Below are positions 1-14,339 of a stretch of DNA of 64,000 nucleotides, piece by piece. The translations under genes were made by a program, and so were the position numbers. The notes below the pieces were generated by a model that was not told the origin of the DNA, did no database searches, and worked only from the letters and a program-made list of their open reading frames with translations. Origin of the DNA: Isoetes taiwanensis (lineage: Eukaryota > Streptophyta > Lycopodiopsida > Isoetales > Isoetaceae); assembly GCA_021234155.1 (NCBI GenBank), contig JAJEKV010000103.1:870001-934000 (forward strand), read 5' to 3'. Within the stretch, counting starts at the first letter, position 1. Each line of letters starts with the position of its first letter.

Positions 1-354
1 GGTGCTGCGCACGGAGGGTTGCCCTCCATGGTCGGAGGGTGAAGTGGCATAAATCATACCCACCTGATGATATAACAATCACAAAATTGCACAAAATTTG
101 AAGTTTCACAACCTGTCAAATGAAAAGATGAAAAGAACAAAGATGGGATCACTGCCCAGCCAAACATACTATAAAATATCTGTAAACCACAAAAGTACAA
201 AGTACTAAATGCCAGAAACAGAGTGGTTAAATCAAGATGACTAATGAAAATAAGACAAAGCATATTCTGCACTCCAAATGTCCTACTCATTTTAGAAGAT
301 AAATTATACAGCTGTAGTGCTACAAATGTGGTTGAAATTTGATGATCTAGACTC

Positions 355-1075
355 AAGGAAGGAAGGAAGGTACTTTTATCGTCCACGGAGACCAATCGGT
401 CTATGGGACCCAATACAAAAACGCAGCAAGCGGATTACTGCCCGGATTAAAAAACCCCCGCCCCGAAGGGTTTTCGAGGGAAAAACCGTGGCAGCAATCA
501 GCCTGCTGACAAACTGTCCTGACATATACAATGCAGAAACACCCAAATATATACAGTCATGCACCGGCCCGTAGTGCCCAATCAGCGAGCAGCCAGGCGG
601 GGCAAAGGTGACCTCGCAGGTCCAGCACCTCCTGAATGTACGACCCGGGGCACGCGTCGACGGCCCGGTGTTTCATCAGCAAATGTAAGGGCAAGTCCGG
701 CCGTACTAAGGGAGCGTATCTGGCCCGGATGTGACTGAACGCTGGGCAACTCTGGAAAGTGTGAGACTCATCCTCAATGGCACCCGTTTGATGCAAACTG
801 ATGCAGAGCTCCCTCCCCGGCGGGGCTCCCAATCCACCGCCCGCCTCGATCGAAGATGGTGGGCACCTGTCTTGAATGGAGGCAATGAGTCCGCTTTTTC
901 GGGGCACTTTGGGAACGCAGGGTAGAGCCAGTGGGCCCCGGGCTAACACGGGTTGATGTGCTCCTTGTAATGGGCCGTTTTGACTTTGCTCTAGAGCCTT
1001 TAGGTCCCGTGAGCTTGCCAAGGAAACAAAGCGTCTAGGTACTCCCCAGCTCGTCACGATCGGCGACGTGTCCAC
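355..1075 (-). mobile_element. LINE 3' part, copy 1 (non-L1-like family)
   Basis: Read on the minus strand, 1075-557 encodes a LINE ORF2 C-terminus. It has a zinc-site-like stretch (Cys, then GAIEDESHTFQSC) followed by IRARYAPLV and GSYIQEVLDLR. Downstream lies a conserved 3' terminus (about 371-500) that ends in a GGAA microsatellite tail at 355-370. The same C-terminus and 3' end recur near 8.6-9.0 kb and 34.5-34.8 kb, and the 3' end alone near 24.1 and 27.0 kb, which shows a dispersed family. Retained EDE-H-C residues fit the C-terminal CCHC-type motif known in many non-LTR retrotransposons. The endonuclease and RT core are absent, so this is a 5'-truncated copy. The clade cannot be assigned from this part. 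Confidence 0.65.
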
Positions 1076-4183
<3,108 letters not shown>

Positions 4184-4512
4184 TTAGCAAATCTTATGCA
4201 TGTAAAATATAAGCCTAGATACGACATTGCAATTCAAATGCTTAACCCAATACCACGTTTTAATGGCATGAGTATCAACTATGTCAACGGCATACACTTG
4301 CCATCTTCCACAACTAACACTAATGTCCAACAAAACTGTATTTGCTTTGTCATGCATTATTAGTTTACTTTAACAGAGGAAAAGCTACTTGGATTGTCTT
4401 TTCCTTCCTTGGTAGTCCCAATATATCTCACAGGATTCCCTTGGGAAAAGCACATAACACTTACAATTACAACTTTGACCGCAACATGTGTAACAGTGTA
4501 TTACAAAACTCA

Positions 4513-5586
4513 CCTTCTTTAAACACAACTGCTGCGCATGAGTCATTAGGTTCATCACTATCCCCATCACTGCCTTCGTGTTCTTCATCTGTTGTTTCTA
4601 AATCGGACTCCAAATTTGAACCATTATCTTTATAATCACTCTCAATTAGCTTCTTCATCCCCATAATCCTAAAAACCAAACACCAAACATATTGTGCCCT
4701 GTCACCTAAACCTTTAAAGATACGCAACAACAAGAACATTAAAGCAACTTGGTCAGAGTGTAAGACACCATTTAGGCTTCTTCCAACATGTAAGAAGTTC
4801 CACTATTTTACAAACGGAATTGGTTCCCCTAACAACACACAATTATGTGCAGCCCTGATTTTACAAGTACAAACAACTGCTTACATACGTGGGGGGCCAA
4901 TATGTGACTGTCCACCAAAAGAAAAGATGCTTTCAAATGGTTTGCAACTGCTTTTGCAAGTGTTTCCTGATATAATTCCCCACCTGCAAAATTACATATT
5001 TTGTCATGAAAAAGAAAGAAATATGATATTTCCCCAGTAGAAATACAAGTACTCACCAGATGGAGCATATAAAAGAACCCTCTGACTAGATGAAGATAAA
5101 CCTAGATGATAATCTGAAAAATCAGGGTGCCTTAAATGTGATGCAGCACAGTCAACAAGCAATTCGCGTGTGTTTAAGCTACAGGAGAACATGAACATTT
5201 CCTTAGCTCAGGTCTAAATTTAGTGAATTACAACTACAGAATTATGCGCAACTGTACTCAGAATAAAACTATGAAGTTATAACCACAGCTAGAACTGTTC
5301 TTAAAGTCCATATACTTTGAGTAGAGAAGAATATGCGCATGCAGCAAGCAAAAGAAAGGAATGGAAAGTTATCATACTCTAGATGATATGGGAATGCAGT
5401 TAACGAGACATCAATGTCCTTGACAATTCTTGATTTCAGCTCTTGATAAAAGTTTTCCTTCATAACTAAGAAGGGAAGAAGACGATCTTCTTTCTTGGCA
5501 AGAGCTTTTAACCCCCTTTCATATCCCAAATGTTTCCCACCACTAGATTTACCCTTTGGTGCTGCATTCTCACTATTCAATGTCAT
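4513..5586 (-). pseudogene. AAA-type ATPase pseudogene fragment (large plant mitochondrial-type family)
   Basis: Exon traces run on the minus strand directly upstream of the KARI fragment. About 5586-5380 encodes a basic leader ending in VSLTAFPYHLE. About 5175-5055 encodes NTRELLVDCAASHLRHPDF and GLSSSSQRVLLYAPSGE. About 4985-4885 encodes GELYQETLAKAVANHLKA and LLVDSHILAPH. 4668-4513 encodes an acidic run (SDLETTDEEHEGSDGDSDE). Order and spacing match the plant AAA proteins with a FPYY/ENTR-LLVECxASHL region before the Walker motifs. The usual GPAGTE-type Walker A context is replaced by APSGGE with no K-S/T, and the acidic exon has an in-frame stop after DYGDEEAN. The AAA core beyond this point is absent. 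I infer a non-functional captured or duplicated fragment. Confidence 0.7.
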
Positions 5587-5865
5587 GGCATCTCAAGTAA
5601 GATGGAAAACAGTGGCTCTGCTGATGCGCATCAGTTTGCTAGAGCAATACATACCATTCATTTCTGTCATAGCTCGTCATCTTTCTGATTCATCCCCAAA
5701 CCTCACAAATCCATATCCTTTCGATCAGATCCCTGCCCGATCAAATTGAAGCGCCGATCCCTGCCTTGCCAGTTACCCGGTTGGCTTCAAGAAATGAGAC
5801 GTCGATTTGTTTACCAGCTGACCGCCAGTTTACAGGAAATAGGAGGTTTTGAGCAGTCACCAGCA

Positions 5866-5905
5866 TATCCTAGGGATATTCAAGAATATACCTAGGATAT
5901 GCCAA
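5866..5905. repeat. Short near-perfect hairpin
   Basis: GCATATCCTAGG and its complement CCTAGGATATGC flank a nearly self-complementary GATATTC/GAATAT core, giving a stem of about 19 bp with one mismatch and a 2-nt loop. It lies between the DUF3504-like and AAA fragments. Confidence 0.6.
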
Positions 5906-5963
5906 AAGCCCACATAAACAAGGGTTTGCCCCCCTAGGGGCAACCCAAAAAGCAGACACTTAC

Positions 5964-6458
5964 GATGCAGGTGGATATAATTTCCCATTCTTTTTCTTGG
6001 CCTACAAAAACAATACTATGTCAGAATCTAAATTTCACAATAGAATTTAGAAATTAATAAACTAGTAATCTGCAACAGAATAATAAGGTACAGCAAATTA
6101 CCTGAAGCATAAAATGTGTTAAAAGCTCGTTCAGCCTCCTCAAGGGAAGTTTTTCAACTGGCATGCCAACATCAAAATTAAACGCTTTTCTCCACTCGTC
6201 AAATCTACCTCTTGCCCACTTGTTAGCACTCTTTGAGCGCTCTCGACCACCTTCCAAAGCATCTGCAAGGAGATCTTCATCCAGAGGAATCCAATCATCC
6301 TTTGGAGCTTCCTCATCTTCGGTATCTAATCCATCACCAAGTTCATCTAGAATTTCCTGACGTTCTTCAACATCCATGGGACTGCTAGGAACTTCTATAC
6401 CAGAATCCTCATTGCCCTCTAAGTCTCCACCACACAAATTAAAAGACGGTTCTGCCAT
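5964..6458 (-). pseudogene. N-terminal fragment of a DUF3504/Crypton-like tyrosine-recombinase protein
   Basis: Exon 1 (6458-6102, 119 codons) starts with MAEPSFNLCGG. It carries acidic stretches (DELGDGLDTEDEE, PLDEDLLADALEGG) and then KSANKWARGRFDEWRKAF and LPLRRLNELLTHFMLQ. It ends at a good GTAATT donor. Exon 2 (6001-5964) encodes AKKKNGKLYPPAS and ends at GTAAGT. The pattern NKWA..RFDEWR....L..LNELL.HF.LQ..KK.G.LYPP is what I know from the N-terminal helical part of DUF3504 proteins, which derive from Crypton recombinases. The catalytic C-terminal half is not found downstream, where the AAA fragment begins instead. The family call is moderate; truncation is clear. Confidence 0.5.
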
Positions 6459-6782
6459 ACTGAGTAGTACAAAAACAAGAATCAAATTCCTGAAATTCCA
6501 AACCATATTCAATATCTTAGACTGCTGCTACACCTGCATGCAGGATCTTCAATACCCTGCAACACAGAAAAACCAAGATATATATGTCAAAGACCTTGGT
6601 GTAAAATTTCAATAAAGATTTGTCTAAAAAATAGGATACTTACCTTGAAAATTATGTCACAGATTCTTAGGAAGACTACAATCGAACTCTAGAGCGACAG
6701 AACAGACTGAAACCCTGTCGAAAAGGTTATGTTAGTAAATAAAACATTAAAGATAGAAAAAAGAAACAAAACAAATGCTACA

Positions 6783-7020
6783 TTACTTAGCTGCAAGACT
6801 CCAGGCGAGAAATCTAGACTCCAAGAGATAAATCCAGCAAAAATATCTTGCAAAGAAGACTGTAAATGAGAAATCCAGCAAAAGAAGACTGTAGGCAAAT
6901 GCATGCAGCAAAATATCTTGCAAAGAAGACTGTAGGCAGATGCATGCAGCAAAAAACAGTTCAAGATTAACAGATGAAGCCTCCAGGCGACTCCAGACCA
7001 CTCCAGACGAAGAATGCTTC
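6783..7020. repeat. Local tandem/minisatellite cluster
   Basis: Units built from CTTGCAAAGAAGACTGTA, GGCARATGCATGCAGCAAAA and ACTCCAGGCGAGA recur three or more times with spacing of about 50 bp. No coding content is recognised. The next few hundred bases (to about 7,400) include a small GC-rich hairpin, AGCGATGGCG/CGCCATCGCT, at about 7183-7212. Confidence 0.6.
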
Positions 7021-7349
7021 AAAAATCACTCCCAAAGTAGTCTCCAAAGCCCTAAAATACCTGCATAGAAACAAAAAGATGATTACGGCATGAGAACATA
7101 AGAAAAATTAAAAAAAAATAAACTCGATAAATATATGCATTACCATGGAGCGCCTCCGCTGGACATTACTCCAGGTCAAAATGAGCGATGGCGCCGGAGA
7201 TCGCCATCGCTGAAGCTTGGAAACAGAGAGAGAGAACTTCGCCGGAGAGAAAAGGAATTTTTCCACGTCAGAAAATTGGTTTTAAGTAAACTGCCACGTC
7301 ATCGCCGGAAATTTTTACAGAAACGTAATCCCGGCAAGTGGTGATTACG

Positions 7350-8540
7350 TTTGTTAATTTCCAGCGGGAGGGATTCCGCCGGAAATTATCTAATACATAA
7401 CTAAAATTTCCCTTTTTTGTGGCTTCCCTTTCATCATCTCCCATGTGTGGCTTCTTTGCATCCAAGAACTCGGAAGAGGAGGTAGCACGCTGGTGTTTCC
7501 ATATTTCGTGTGGTACCACACTGAGCAGCTTCTCACTTGGCCAACATTTCGTGAAAAGTATCATCTGACTTCATAGTCATGTATGGGAAATTGTCGCAAA
7601 TAATATCCCTCTCATACTTGACCATGGAGAGAATAGGATTTAGAAAATTAACGGAGACATTTCGCTGGGTAAGGACTTGGTTTAACATTGCTACATATTC
7701 CTGACGTCGACTCCCCCTTGCCCTTGTCTTCTCCGTGGGCATTGGCGGTGCAAGAGGAGCATCTTCATTAACCAATGTGATAGGCTCCAAAGCTTTTAAT
7801 TTTTTGAATGGGTACTACACCTTTAAACGAGTTGCTAATTAAGAGTCTAGAATCTAATGCCACCCTTATTTCAATGTGGTCTATCTTGTTTTGCAAAATG
7901 TTTCAACCTCATATCTTATTGTGCTGGCAAAAAGTTCTAAAGTTCGTGGATGAAGGCATGCAGTGCCCCCATCTATACTGGTAGCGTCATTAAGCATAAT
8001 AGCCCTAAAAATGCCATGATCATCCACACCTTGATTTTGACAAAAGATTACACATAAGCATTAGATTTTAGACTCACTCTCTTATCAAATCTACCTAGCT
8101 TTACAAGAAATGATTCAAAAGCACTTATTGATTTTCGATAATTGAGTTTCAACCCAGAGGCCACAAAAGAATTGACATGAGAAACCATAGGAACCTCAAT
8201 TTTAAGAAGTTCTAGATGGGTGCCAACTCATTCAACAACTGTGTTGCAAATTCAGCAGGTTCGAGACACTAAGGATACACGTAGTATCACATGTTTGACT
8301 TTAAGCTCTCCTACGACATAGGGGCAAGTGCTTGAGCACTTTTATTTCTAATAATATAAGTCTCTCAGCATGAAACGGTTTTGAGTATGGTCTTCGCACA
8401 ATCAAATAAATTTTTTCCAGTTATTATGGAAGATATTCCTAATCAATTATATAATTATACCTAATGGGATCACTGCAATGGCCCACTATCAATTGGTAGT
8501 AGATGTCACCTTAATCAGCCCTTATTTAAAATTTAAAGGA
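7350..8540. other. No recognisable gene
   Basis: Two short minus-strand open frames (7564-7268 and 7790-7533) have no family that I recognise. The rest is AT-rich with no clear repeat. Confidence 0.4.
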
Positions 8541-8544
8541 TAAT

Positions 8545-9270
8545 TAAATACAATAGAGTTGAATGATTTTTATCGTCCATAGAGACCAATCGGCCAATGG
8601 GGCCCAGAAAAAGGAATACAGCAGATGTATTACTATTCAGATTAAAAAAACTCCTGTTTCGAAGGGTTTTTAAGGGAAAAAATCGTGGCAGTAATAAGAA
8701 TGCCAACAAGCTGTGTAAATATATGTCGTGAAATTTTCGAGTATATGTTAAGACAATGCCCGAGGACATAGCTGAGCCTGCATATCTATGACCTCTTGAA
8801 GATATGATCCCAGCAAACACACTGAAGCAATGCTCAATATGATATGCAATGACTGATTGGATCTGACTAACTCAGCATAGCATGCCTGGATGTGATCATA
8901 TGCCAGATAGCTCTGAAGAATGTGATATTCATCCTCAACGGCTCCCACTTGGCAGCACTGACAAAGCCTGTCTTGGCGTGGATCTCCAATGTATATGCTT
9001 GCCTCAATTTTTATGGGCAAATAGATACAAGGTAACATTGTGACACCGTTCCAGTGTGTGGTTTATGTGGTGCTGGTAATACGTTTCCTTGACCTATTTA
9101 AGGGTGCTGACATCCCAAAGCTTGCGGAGGAAGCAAGCGTCAAGATACTGCCTCAAGCTATGGCAGTCCTCTTTTGTTTACACTTGTATGCACTTCTGCT
9201 CCTGCACATTCCATTTGGCCGTCCGCTGAGCCTCTTTTTCTTTCAGCACGCCTTGAGGCGCTGCAGCCGC
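8545..9270 (-). mobile_element. LINE 3' part, copy 2
   Basis: Minus-strand reading 9038-8748 gives RLCQCCQVGAVEDEYHILQSY, then AYDHIQACYAELV and GSYLQEVIDMQAQLC. This matches copy 1 and has the CxxC-EDE-H zinc-type signature. The shared 3' terminus lies at 8571-8715. Upstream ORF2 homology continues to about 9,270 and is alignable with 46,180-46,430. The tail here is not GGAA but an AAT-rich run. The last zinc ligand is Tyr rather than Cys, so the copy is decayed. Confidence 0.65.
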
Positions 9271-9349
9271 ATAGAAAATAGTGAATATTATTGCGAATGG
9301 CTAGAATATTCTTTAAATGTTTCACAATAACAAGCAACATGCATTGGAC

Positions 9350-9825
9350 CTGCAAATATTTCAATATGACACTTCAAACAAAACCCCTCTAATAACAAAT
9401 TGCCTTTTCAAATGGCGAGGTTACCCCCAGATTCAATATGACTCCAAATTTTGTTCAACTATTTGTCTTTGAGTGATCTCAACGAGTCATTATGCCAAAG
9501 GACATTATGATTTCTATGAAAAGGTTGAACATGCAAAAATATGCACCTAGCTAACCTATTGCATCTCAAAATACATCACCCCTTAAGGAGCCAATTCATT
9601 TATTTGAGAAATTCGTGCTCATTTGAGAATTTTAAGCTAGCAAGCAATATTCATTTTACCTTCACATATAATTAAAGCGGTAACCATCTGCCTGACCCTT
9701 AAGTTTAATTCAAAATAATAAAACATGCCTTGGGCATGATAAATTTGAAATGGTAATCATGTATTTTAGGCGGCATAAATTTGAAAAATTAACCAAGTGC
9801 ATGTTGCTTGAGCCTTAGATAAGAT
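9350..9825. other. No recognisable gene
   Basis: AT-rich sequence without a recognisable open frame or repeat. Confidence 0.4.
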
Positions 9826-9828
9826 CAG

Positions 9829-9950
9829 CGGCCAGGGAAGGAGCGGCTAGGGGAGAAGCAACCAGTATCTAGGAGAGGAGCGACTAACGACCAGGAGAGG
9901 AGCGACCAGTGGCTAGGGGAGAAGCAACCCACCGACCCAGCGACCCAAGC
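9829..9950. repeat. GC-richer minisatellite
   Basis: Units based on GGAGAGGAGCGACCAG and CTAGGGGAGAAGCAACC recur at about 30-36 bp spacing in otherwise AT-rich surroundings. Confidence 0.65.
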
Positions 9951-10071
9951 AAATGAACAAGTTATAGAGGCGGCTCATGTATCACATAGTTTTTCAGTTA
10001 GGATTCCTCTCTGATTCTTACTGATTCAAACTGATTTGGAATATGATGAATGTTATTAGGTTTTGATTCAA

Positions 10072-10310
10072 GGCTTTTAGATAGATTTAGAGCTATTATT
10101 AGGTTATTACATGTTAATTTGATGATGAACAAGTGAAATTCAAGACTTTAACAAGATTTCAAGCTGACTTGGACCTCTTGAAGGTTTTTTAGGCTGTTCC
10201 AAGGCTTCCTAGATAGATTTGGACTATTATTAGGTTATTACAGTCTGATTTTATGATGAAGTCATCAGATTGAATGGTTTCACAAGGTTTCAGGCTAATT
10301 TAGGTGTTTC
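10072..10310. repeat. Direct duplication of about 130 bp
   Basis: The block containing AGATAGATTT, then CTATTATTAGGTTATTACA and TTTCAAGCTGACTT at about 10,072-10,180 is repeated with divergence at about 10,203-10,305. Confidence 0.55.
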
Positions 10311-10373
10311 TTTGGTCAAATCTTGGTTTGTCTTTGCTTTATTTTATTTCTGAACAACCCCTGAACATTGGTT

Positions 10374-10516
10374 GACCCAGCCTTATTTTTGCTTTCCAAG
10401 ACCATAATGGTGATCTGGCCATGCAGATGCCTGTGAATTATTTTTTTCCTTCCTTTTTTCACAGGCACTTGCTTGGCCAGATCACCATTGCTATCTTGGA
10501 AAGCAAAAATTAGGTC
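10374..10516. repeat. Long hairpin (about 58-bp arms, 22-nt loop)
   Basis: The left arm 10374-10436 and right arm 10459-10516 are inverted copies with a few mismatches. Both contain ATGGTGATCTGGCCA or its complement and TTTTTGCTTTCCAAGA or its complement. The loop is T-rich. The size fits a small foldback element or a MIR-like precursor. Confidence 0.75.
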
Positions 10517-11940
10517 GTGAAAGAGGAAAATCTGCTTCGTTACATTGCCATTGAGTAGAAGAACTATAGCAGGATGTGAAAGCATGAAGTTTGCTTGGCT
10601 AGATCGCTATTTTGATCTTATTGATCGCTGACATCGTGTATAAAAGGTTTTTCCTTACAAATCTTAGCTTTTGTTGTGCATATCACAGTGCAAGTTCTAA
10701 TTTACCATATTCCTACAGTGCAATTTTATACTGATGCATGTTTCAGAATATTATCGAGAATTAGAGTTTAAACTTTTTATTTTGGTCCTGCGGTGCTTAC
10801 TCATGTTGTTACTTTAGGCACGTTGTGCTTGCACACTTGTGTCCACAACATTCTAAAAGATACTTTTGAAAACTTTCTACTTTGAGCTTGAGGTCTTTAT
10901 TCATGGGTATCTAGAATATTCTAGAATCCTTTATAATATTCAAAGACATTCTATTTTGATTGTTTGCAAGCTTTCAAAAACAAATTCTAGTAGAATATTC
11001 TAAGACTATCTAGAACATTAAACTTTCTAGAACATCCTACAACGCTTTAATAATAAAAGCTTTCTATTTATAGATTCATATGCTTATCCACAGGCATGTA
11101 AAATATTTAGAACATTCTATTTTGGCTCTTTGCACATACTACAACATTCCAAAATATTTTATTTTGGCTCTCATGCATATCTAGAACATTAAACAACTTT
11201 CTAAAACTATCTAAACCATTATAGAACATGCTATTTTGACTTTCACAAATTAAAAAACAATATTCTAGAACAATCAAGAACATTCTAGAATATTTTAGAA
11301 CTTCCTAGAACTAAAATTCCTTAGGTTCTGTAAGAATCTATGAAGATTCCTTTAGATTCCTTTAGATTCCTTAAACTCCCTTAAATTTTATCAAATTGCC
11401 CTGGGTTTCCTTACATTTTATGAGATTCAAATAGATTCTATGAAGATTCCCCTAGATACTCTAAGACTTCATCAACATTCCCTTAGATTCTCTTAGATTC
11501 TCTTAGATTTTACTTTCTATAGAACTTTCAAAAACATTCTGAAACTTTCAAAACATCCTAGAACTTCTTGGAAGTACTTCCCTAGATTCCCTTACATTCT
11601 CGTAGATTCCTTACATTCTAGAGTAGAATTTTCTAGAACTTTCTAGAACGATTTAGAACTTTCTAGAAGGATTTTTGTAGATTCCCTTTCATTCTAAAAC
11701 TTTCTACAATATTATGGAATTTTTTAGAAGGATTCCCTTACTCATTCAAGATTATCTTATATTCTAAAACTTTAACTTTCTAGAGCAATTTAGAACTATC
11801 TAGAAGGTTTCAAAACTTTCTAGAGCCTTCTAGAACACTCTATAGCTTTCTAGAACTATCTAGGACATCATACTATATTTTATCTTAATTGGTCATTACC
11901 ATTAAGTAAGTTTAAAACATTAATTATTTTAATAAATCGA

Positions 11941-12002
11941 TGCTTGGTCTAGTGGTTAGAATAGGGGGCTTGAGGGGCAATGATCATGGTTCAAATCCTC
12001 CA
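11941..12002 (+). repeat. tRNA-derived (SINE-like) internal promoter
   Basis: An A-box-like TGGTCTAGTGGTT at 11,945-11,957 and a B-box-like GGTTCAAATCC at 11,989-11,999 sit 43-44 bp apart, as in a Pol III tRNA promoter. No complete tRNA fold follows. The mirrored position in the right palindrome arm (about 13,240) has lost most of the motif. Confidence 0.5.
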
Positions 12003-12129
12003 AATAATATGAAAATTTTAAAAGCCTCTCCTTAAGGACCGAGCATCCAACGTGAGCCATAGGATCTTGGACCCGATCAAGGTGAAGATCGCGCCATGTG
12101 GCAAAAATCTAAAGCAACATGAGCCGTAG

Positions 12130-12620
12130 GATCTTGGACTGATGGTCAGTACCAAGAACAACCTGGACCGTAGGATCGATTACATATAATTCCCAGAGCT
12201 GCATGCATCGTAACCTGGACCGTAGGATCGATTACATATAATTCCCAGAGCTGCGTGCATCGTAGGATATGTTCCCAAGCAACGTAAGCCGTAGGATCTC
12301 GGACCGACGGTCAGGATCAAGAACAACCTGGACCGTAGGATCGATTACATATAATTCCCAAAGCCTCGTGCACTGTAGGATGTGTCCCCAAGCAACGTGA
12401 GCCGTAGGATCTCGGACCGACGGTCAGGATCAAGAACAACCTGGACCGTCGGATCTATTACATATAATTCCCAAAGCCACATGCACCGTAGGATGTGTCC
12501 CCAAGCAACGTGAACCGTAGGTTCTCGGACCGACGATCAGGATCAAATCAACCTAGATCGTAGGATCTATTATTACATATAAACTCCTAAGCCATCTTAA
12601 TCATAGGATCGGATCAAATC
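12130..12620. repeat. 113-bp tandem repeat inside the palindrome left arm
   Basis: AACCTGGACCGTAGGATC recurs with starts at about 12,160, 12,212, 12,325, 12,438 and 12,550. Spacing is about 113 bp after a first partial unit of 52 bp. Each unit also holds GAGCCGTAGGATCTCGGACC and a CCCAAGC block. Confidence 0.8.
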
Positions 12621-14298
12621 AATTTGGACTGTAGGATATGCTGATACAAACTCCCAAGCCATCTGGGCCGTAGGATAGATCCCTGAGCAATGTGAGCCGT
12701 AGGATCTCGCACCGACGGTCGGATCATACCAGTCCTTACAAGAAGATGGATATATGTTAGATGATATCTAACATGTTTATGTTCTTACATTTGTCGCGCT
12801 CAATCCGTCCGTCCATTCAAGATCCTACGGGGCGACAAACATAAGAACATATATATGTTAGATATCATCTAACATATATATGCTTTTATAAGGACTGGTA
12901 CGATTTGACCGTCGGTTCGAAATCCTACGGCTCACATCGCTCAGGGATCTATCCTACGGCCCAGATGGCTTGGGAGTTTCTATATAGATTCTATATAGAC
13001 GATCCTACGATCCAGGTTGACTTGATCATGATCGTCGGTCTGAGATCCTACGGCTCACGTTGCTTGGGGACACATCCTACGGTGCATGCGACTTTGGGAA
13101 TTATATATAATCGATCCAACGGTCCAAGTTATTCTTGATACTGACCGTCGATTTGAGATCCTACCTCTCATGTTGCTTTAGATTTTTGCCACGTGGCACG
13201 ATCTCGACCCTTGATCGGGTCATGGCTCCCAAAAACCCCCACTCTAAACACTAGACCAAGCATTAATTCATTAGAATAATTTATATTTCGAATATACTTA
13301 ATTACCTAATTAAATAAAAAGTATAATGTTCGAAAATCTTCTAGATAGTTCTAGAAAGTTTTAGAATGAGAAGGCTCTAGAAAGTTCTAGAATTCTCTGG
13401 AAAGTTCCAAAATGTTCTAAAATGTTCGAGAAAGTTCTAGAATGTAAAGGAATCTATGGGAAGGTAAAGGAATCTAAAAAAATATTTCCAGAAAGTATGT
13501 TTTGAAAGTTTCAGAATGTTCCTGAAAATTCTAGAAAGTTCTCAATGTAAAGGAATCTAGGAGAATCTAAGAGAACCTACGAAAATCTCATAAAATATAA
13601 GGGAATCTAAGAAAATATTCATAAGACTAAGGGAATCTCTTAAAATCTAAGAAAATCTAAGGGAAACTTCATAAAATCTAAGAGAATCTTGATGGTCTTA
13701 AAGTATCTAGGGGAATCTTTATAGAATCTATTTGAATGTCATATATAAGTCTCTAATGTTCTAGATGTACATGGGTAAGCACCTCAATTTTTAAAATAGA
13801 AAGTTTATCAGAAATGTTGCAAAGAGCCAAAATAAAATATTTTAAAATATTATAGCACCTCAGTCTAAAAATAGAGATTTCTTTTGAAAGAGCCAAAATA
13901 GAATGCTCTAAGATACTTTACATGCTCGTACGTAAGTAGTAAGCACTCCATTCTATAAATGGAAAGCTTTTTTGATAAGGGGATTTAAGGCAATCTTCAT
14001 AAAATCTTGGAGAATCTAGGAGAATCTAATGGATTCTAAAGGGAATCTTCATAGAATGCAAGGAACTCTATAAAGTCTAAGGGAATCTAATAGAATCTTA
14101 TAAAATTTAGAGAAATCTTCACGAAACCTTTGAGAATCTAAGAGAACCTTGGTAAAATCTTGGAGAATCTATGGATCTAGAGGAGTCTCAAGAGATTCTT
14201 TAGAAATCTAGAGCACGACAGGAACTCCCACCGTAGGAATATGCTGAAACCGGAACAACGCGACGTAGGTCGGATTAAATCCTATTACTATATATATA

Positions 14299-14335
14299 CT
14301 AGTAATGGTGCCCAATGTTGTTGGGCAGAAACCTA
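14299..14335 (-). mobile_element. Helitron 3' terminus (element extends to the right)
   Basis: On the minus strand the sequence reads GCCCAACAACATTGGGC (a hairpin), then ACCATTA, then CTAG followed by T. This is the hairpin-plus-CTRR ending of Helitrons inserted between A and T. The same ending, with the same ACCATTA spacer, closes the element at 30,578-30,605, so the two belong to one family. I could not place the 5' TC end to the right. The RNR exon at 15,675-15,758 lies in the element's sense orientation and may be captured cargo. Confidence 0.6.
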
Positions 14336-14339
14336 TAAA

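Larger units (their letters stand above)
10870..14220. repeat. Giant imperfect palindrome (foldback) of about 3.3 kb
   Basis: The centre is near 12,815, where GTTCTTACATTTGTCGC (12,781-12,797) faces its near-complement at 12,832-12,848. The arms 12,650-12,780 and 12,849-12,980 pair almost base for base. Farther out, 12,060-12,130 pairs with about 13,160-13,230, and the outer arms (10,870-11,940 and 13,245-14,220) are AT-rich arrays of TTCTAGAA/AGATTCC-type motifs in opposite orientation. The left arm is longer because it carries more tandem units. No coding sequence is present. A transcript across it would form a very long hairpin. Confidence 0.8.

Noticed and set aside
6163-6360. Plus-strand Ser-rich open frame
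   Set aside because: It is the antisense of the DUF3504-like exon on the minus strand, which has splice sites and family motifs.
11941-12002. A functional tRNA gene
   Set aside because: A- and B-box-like motifs are present, but no acceptor stem or anticodon arm can be paired, so it is called SINE-like only.
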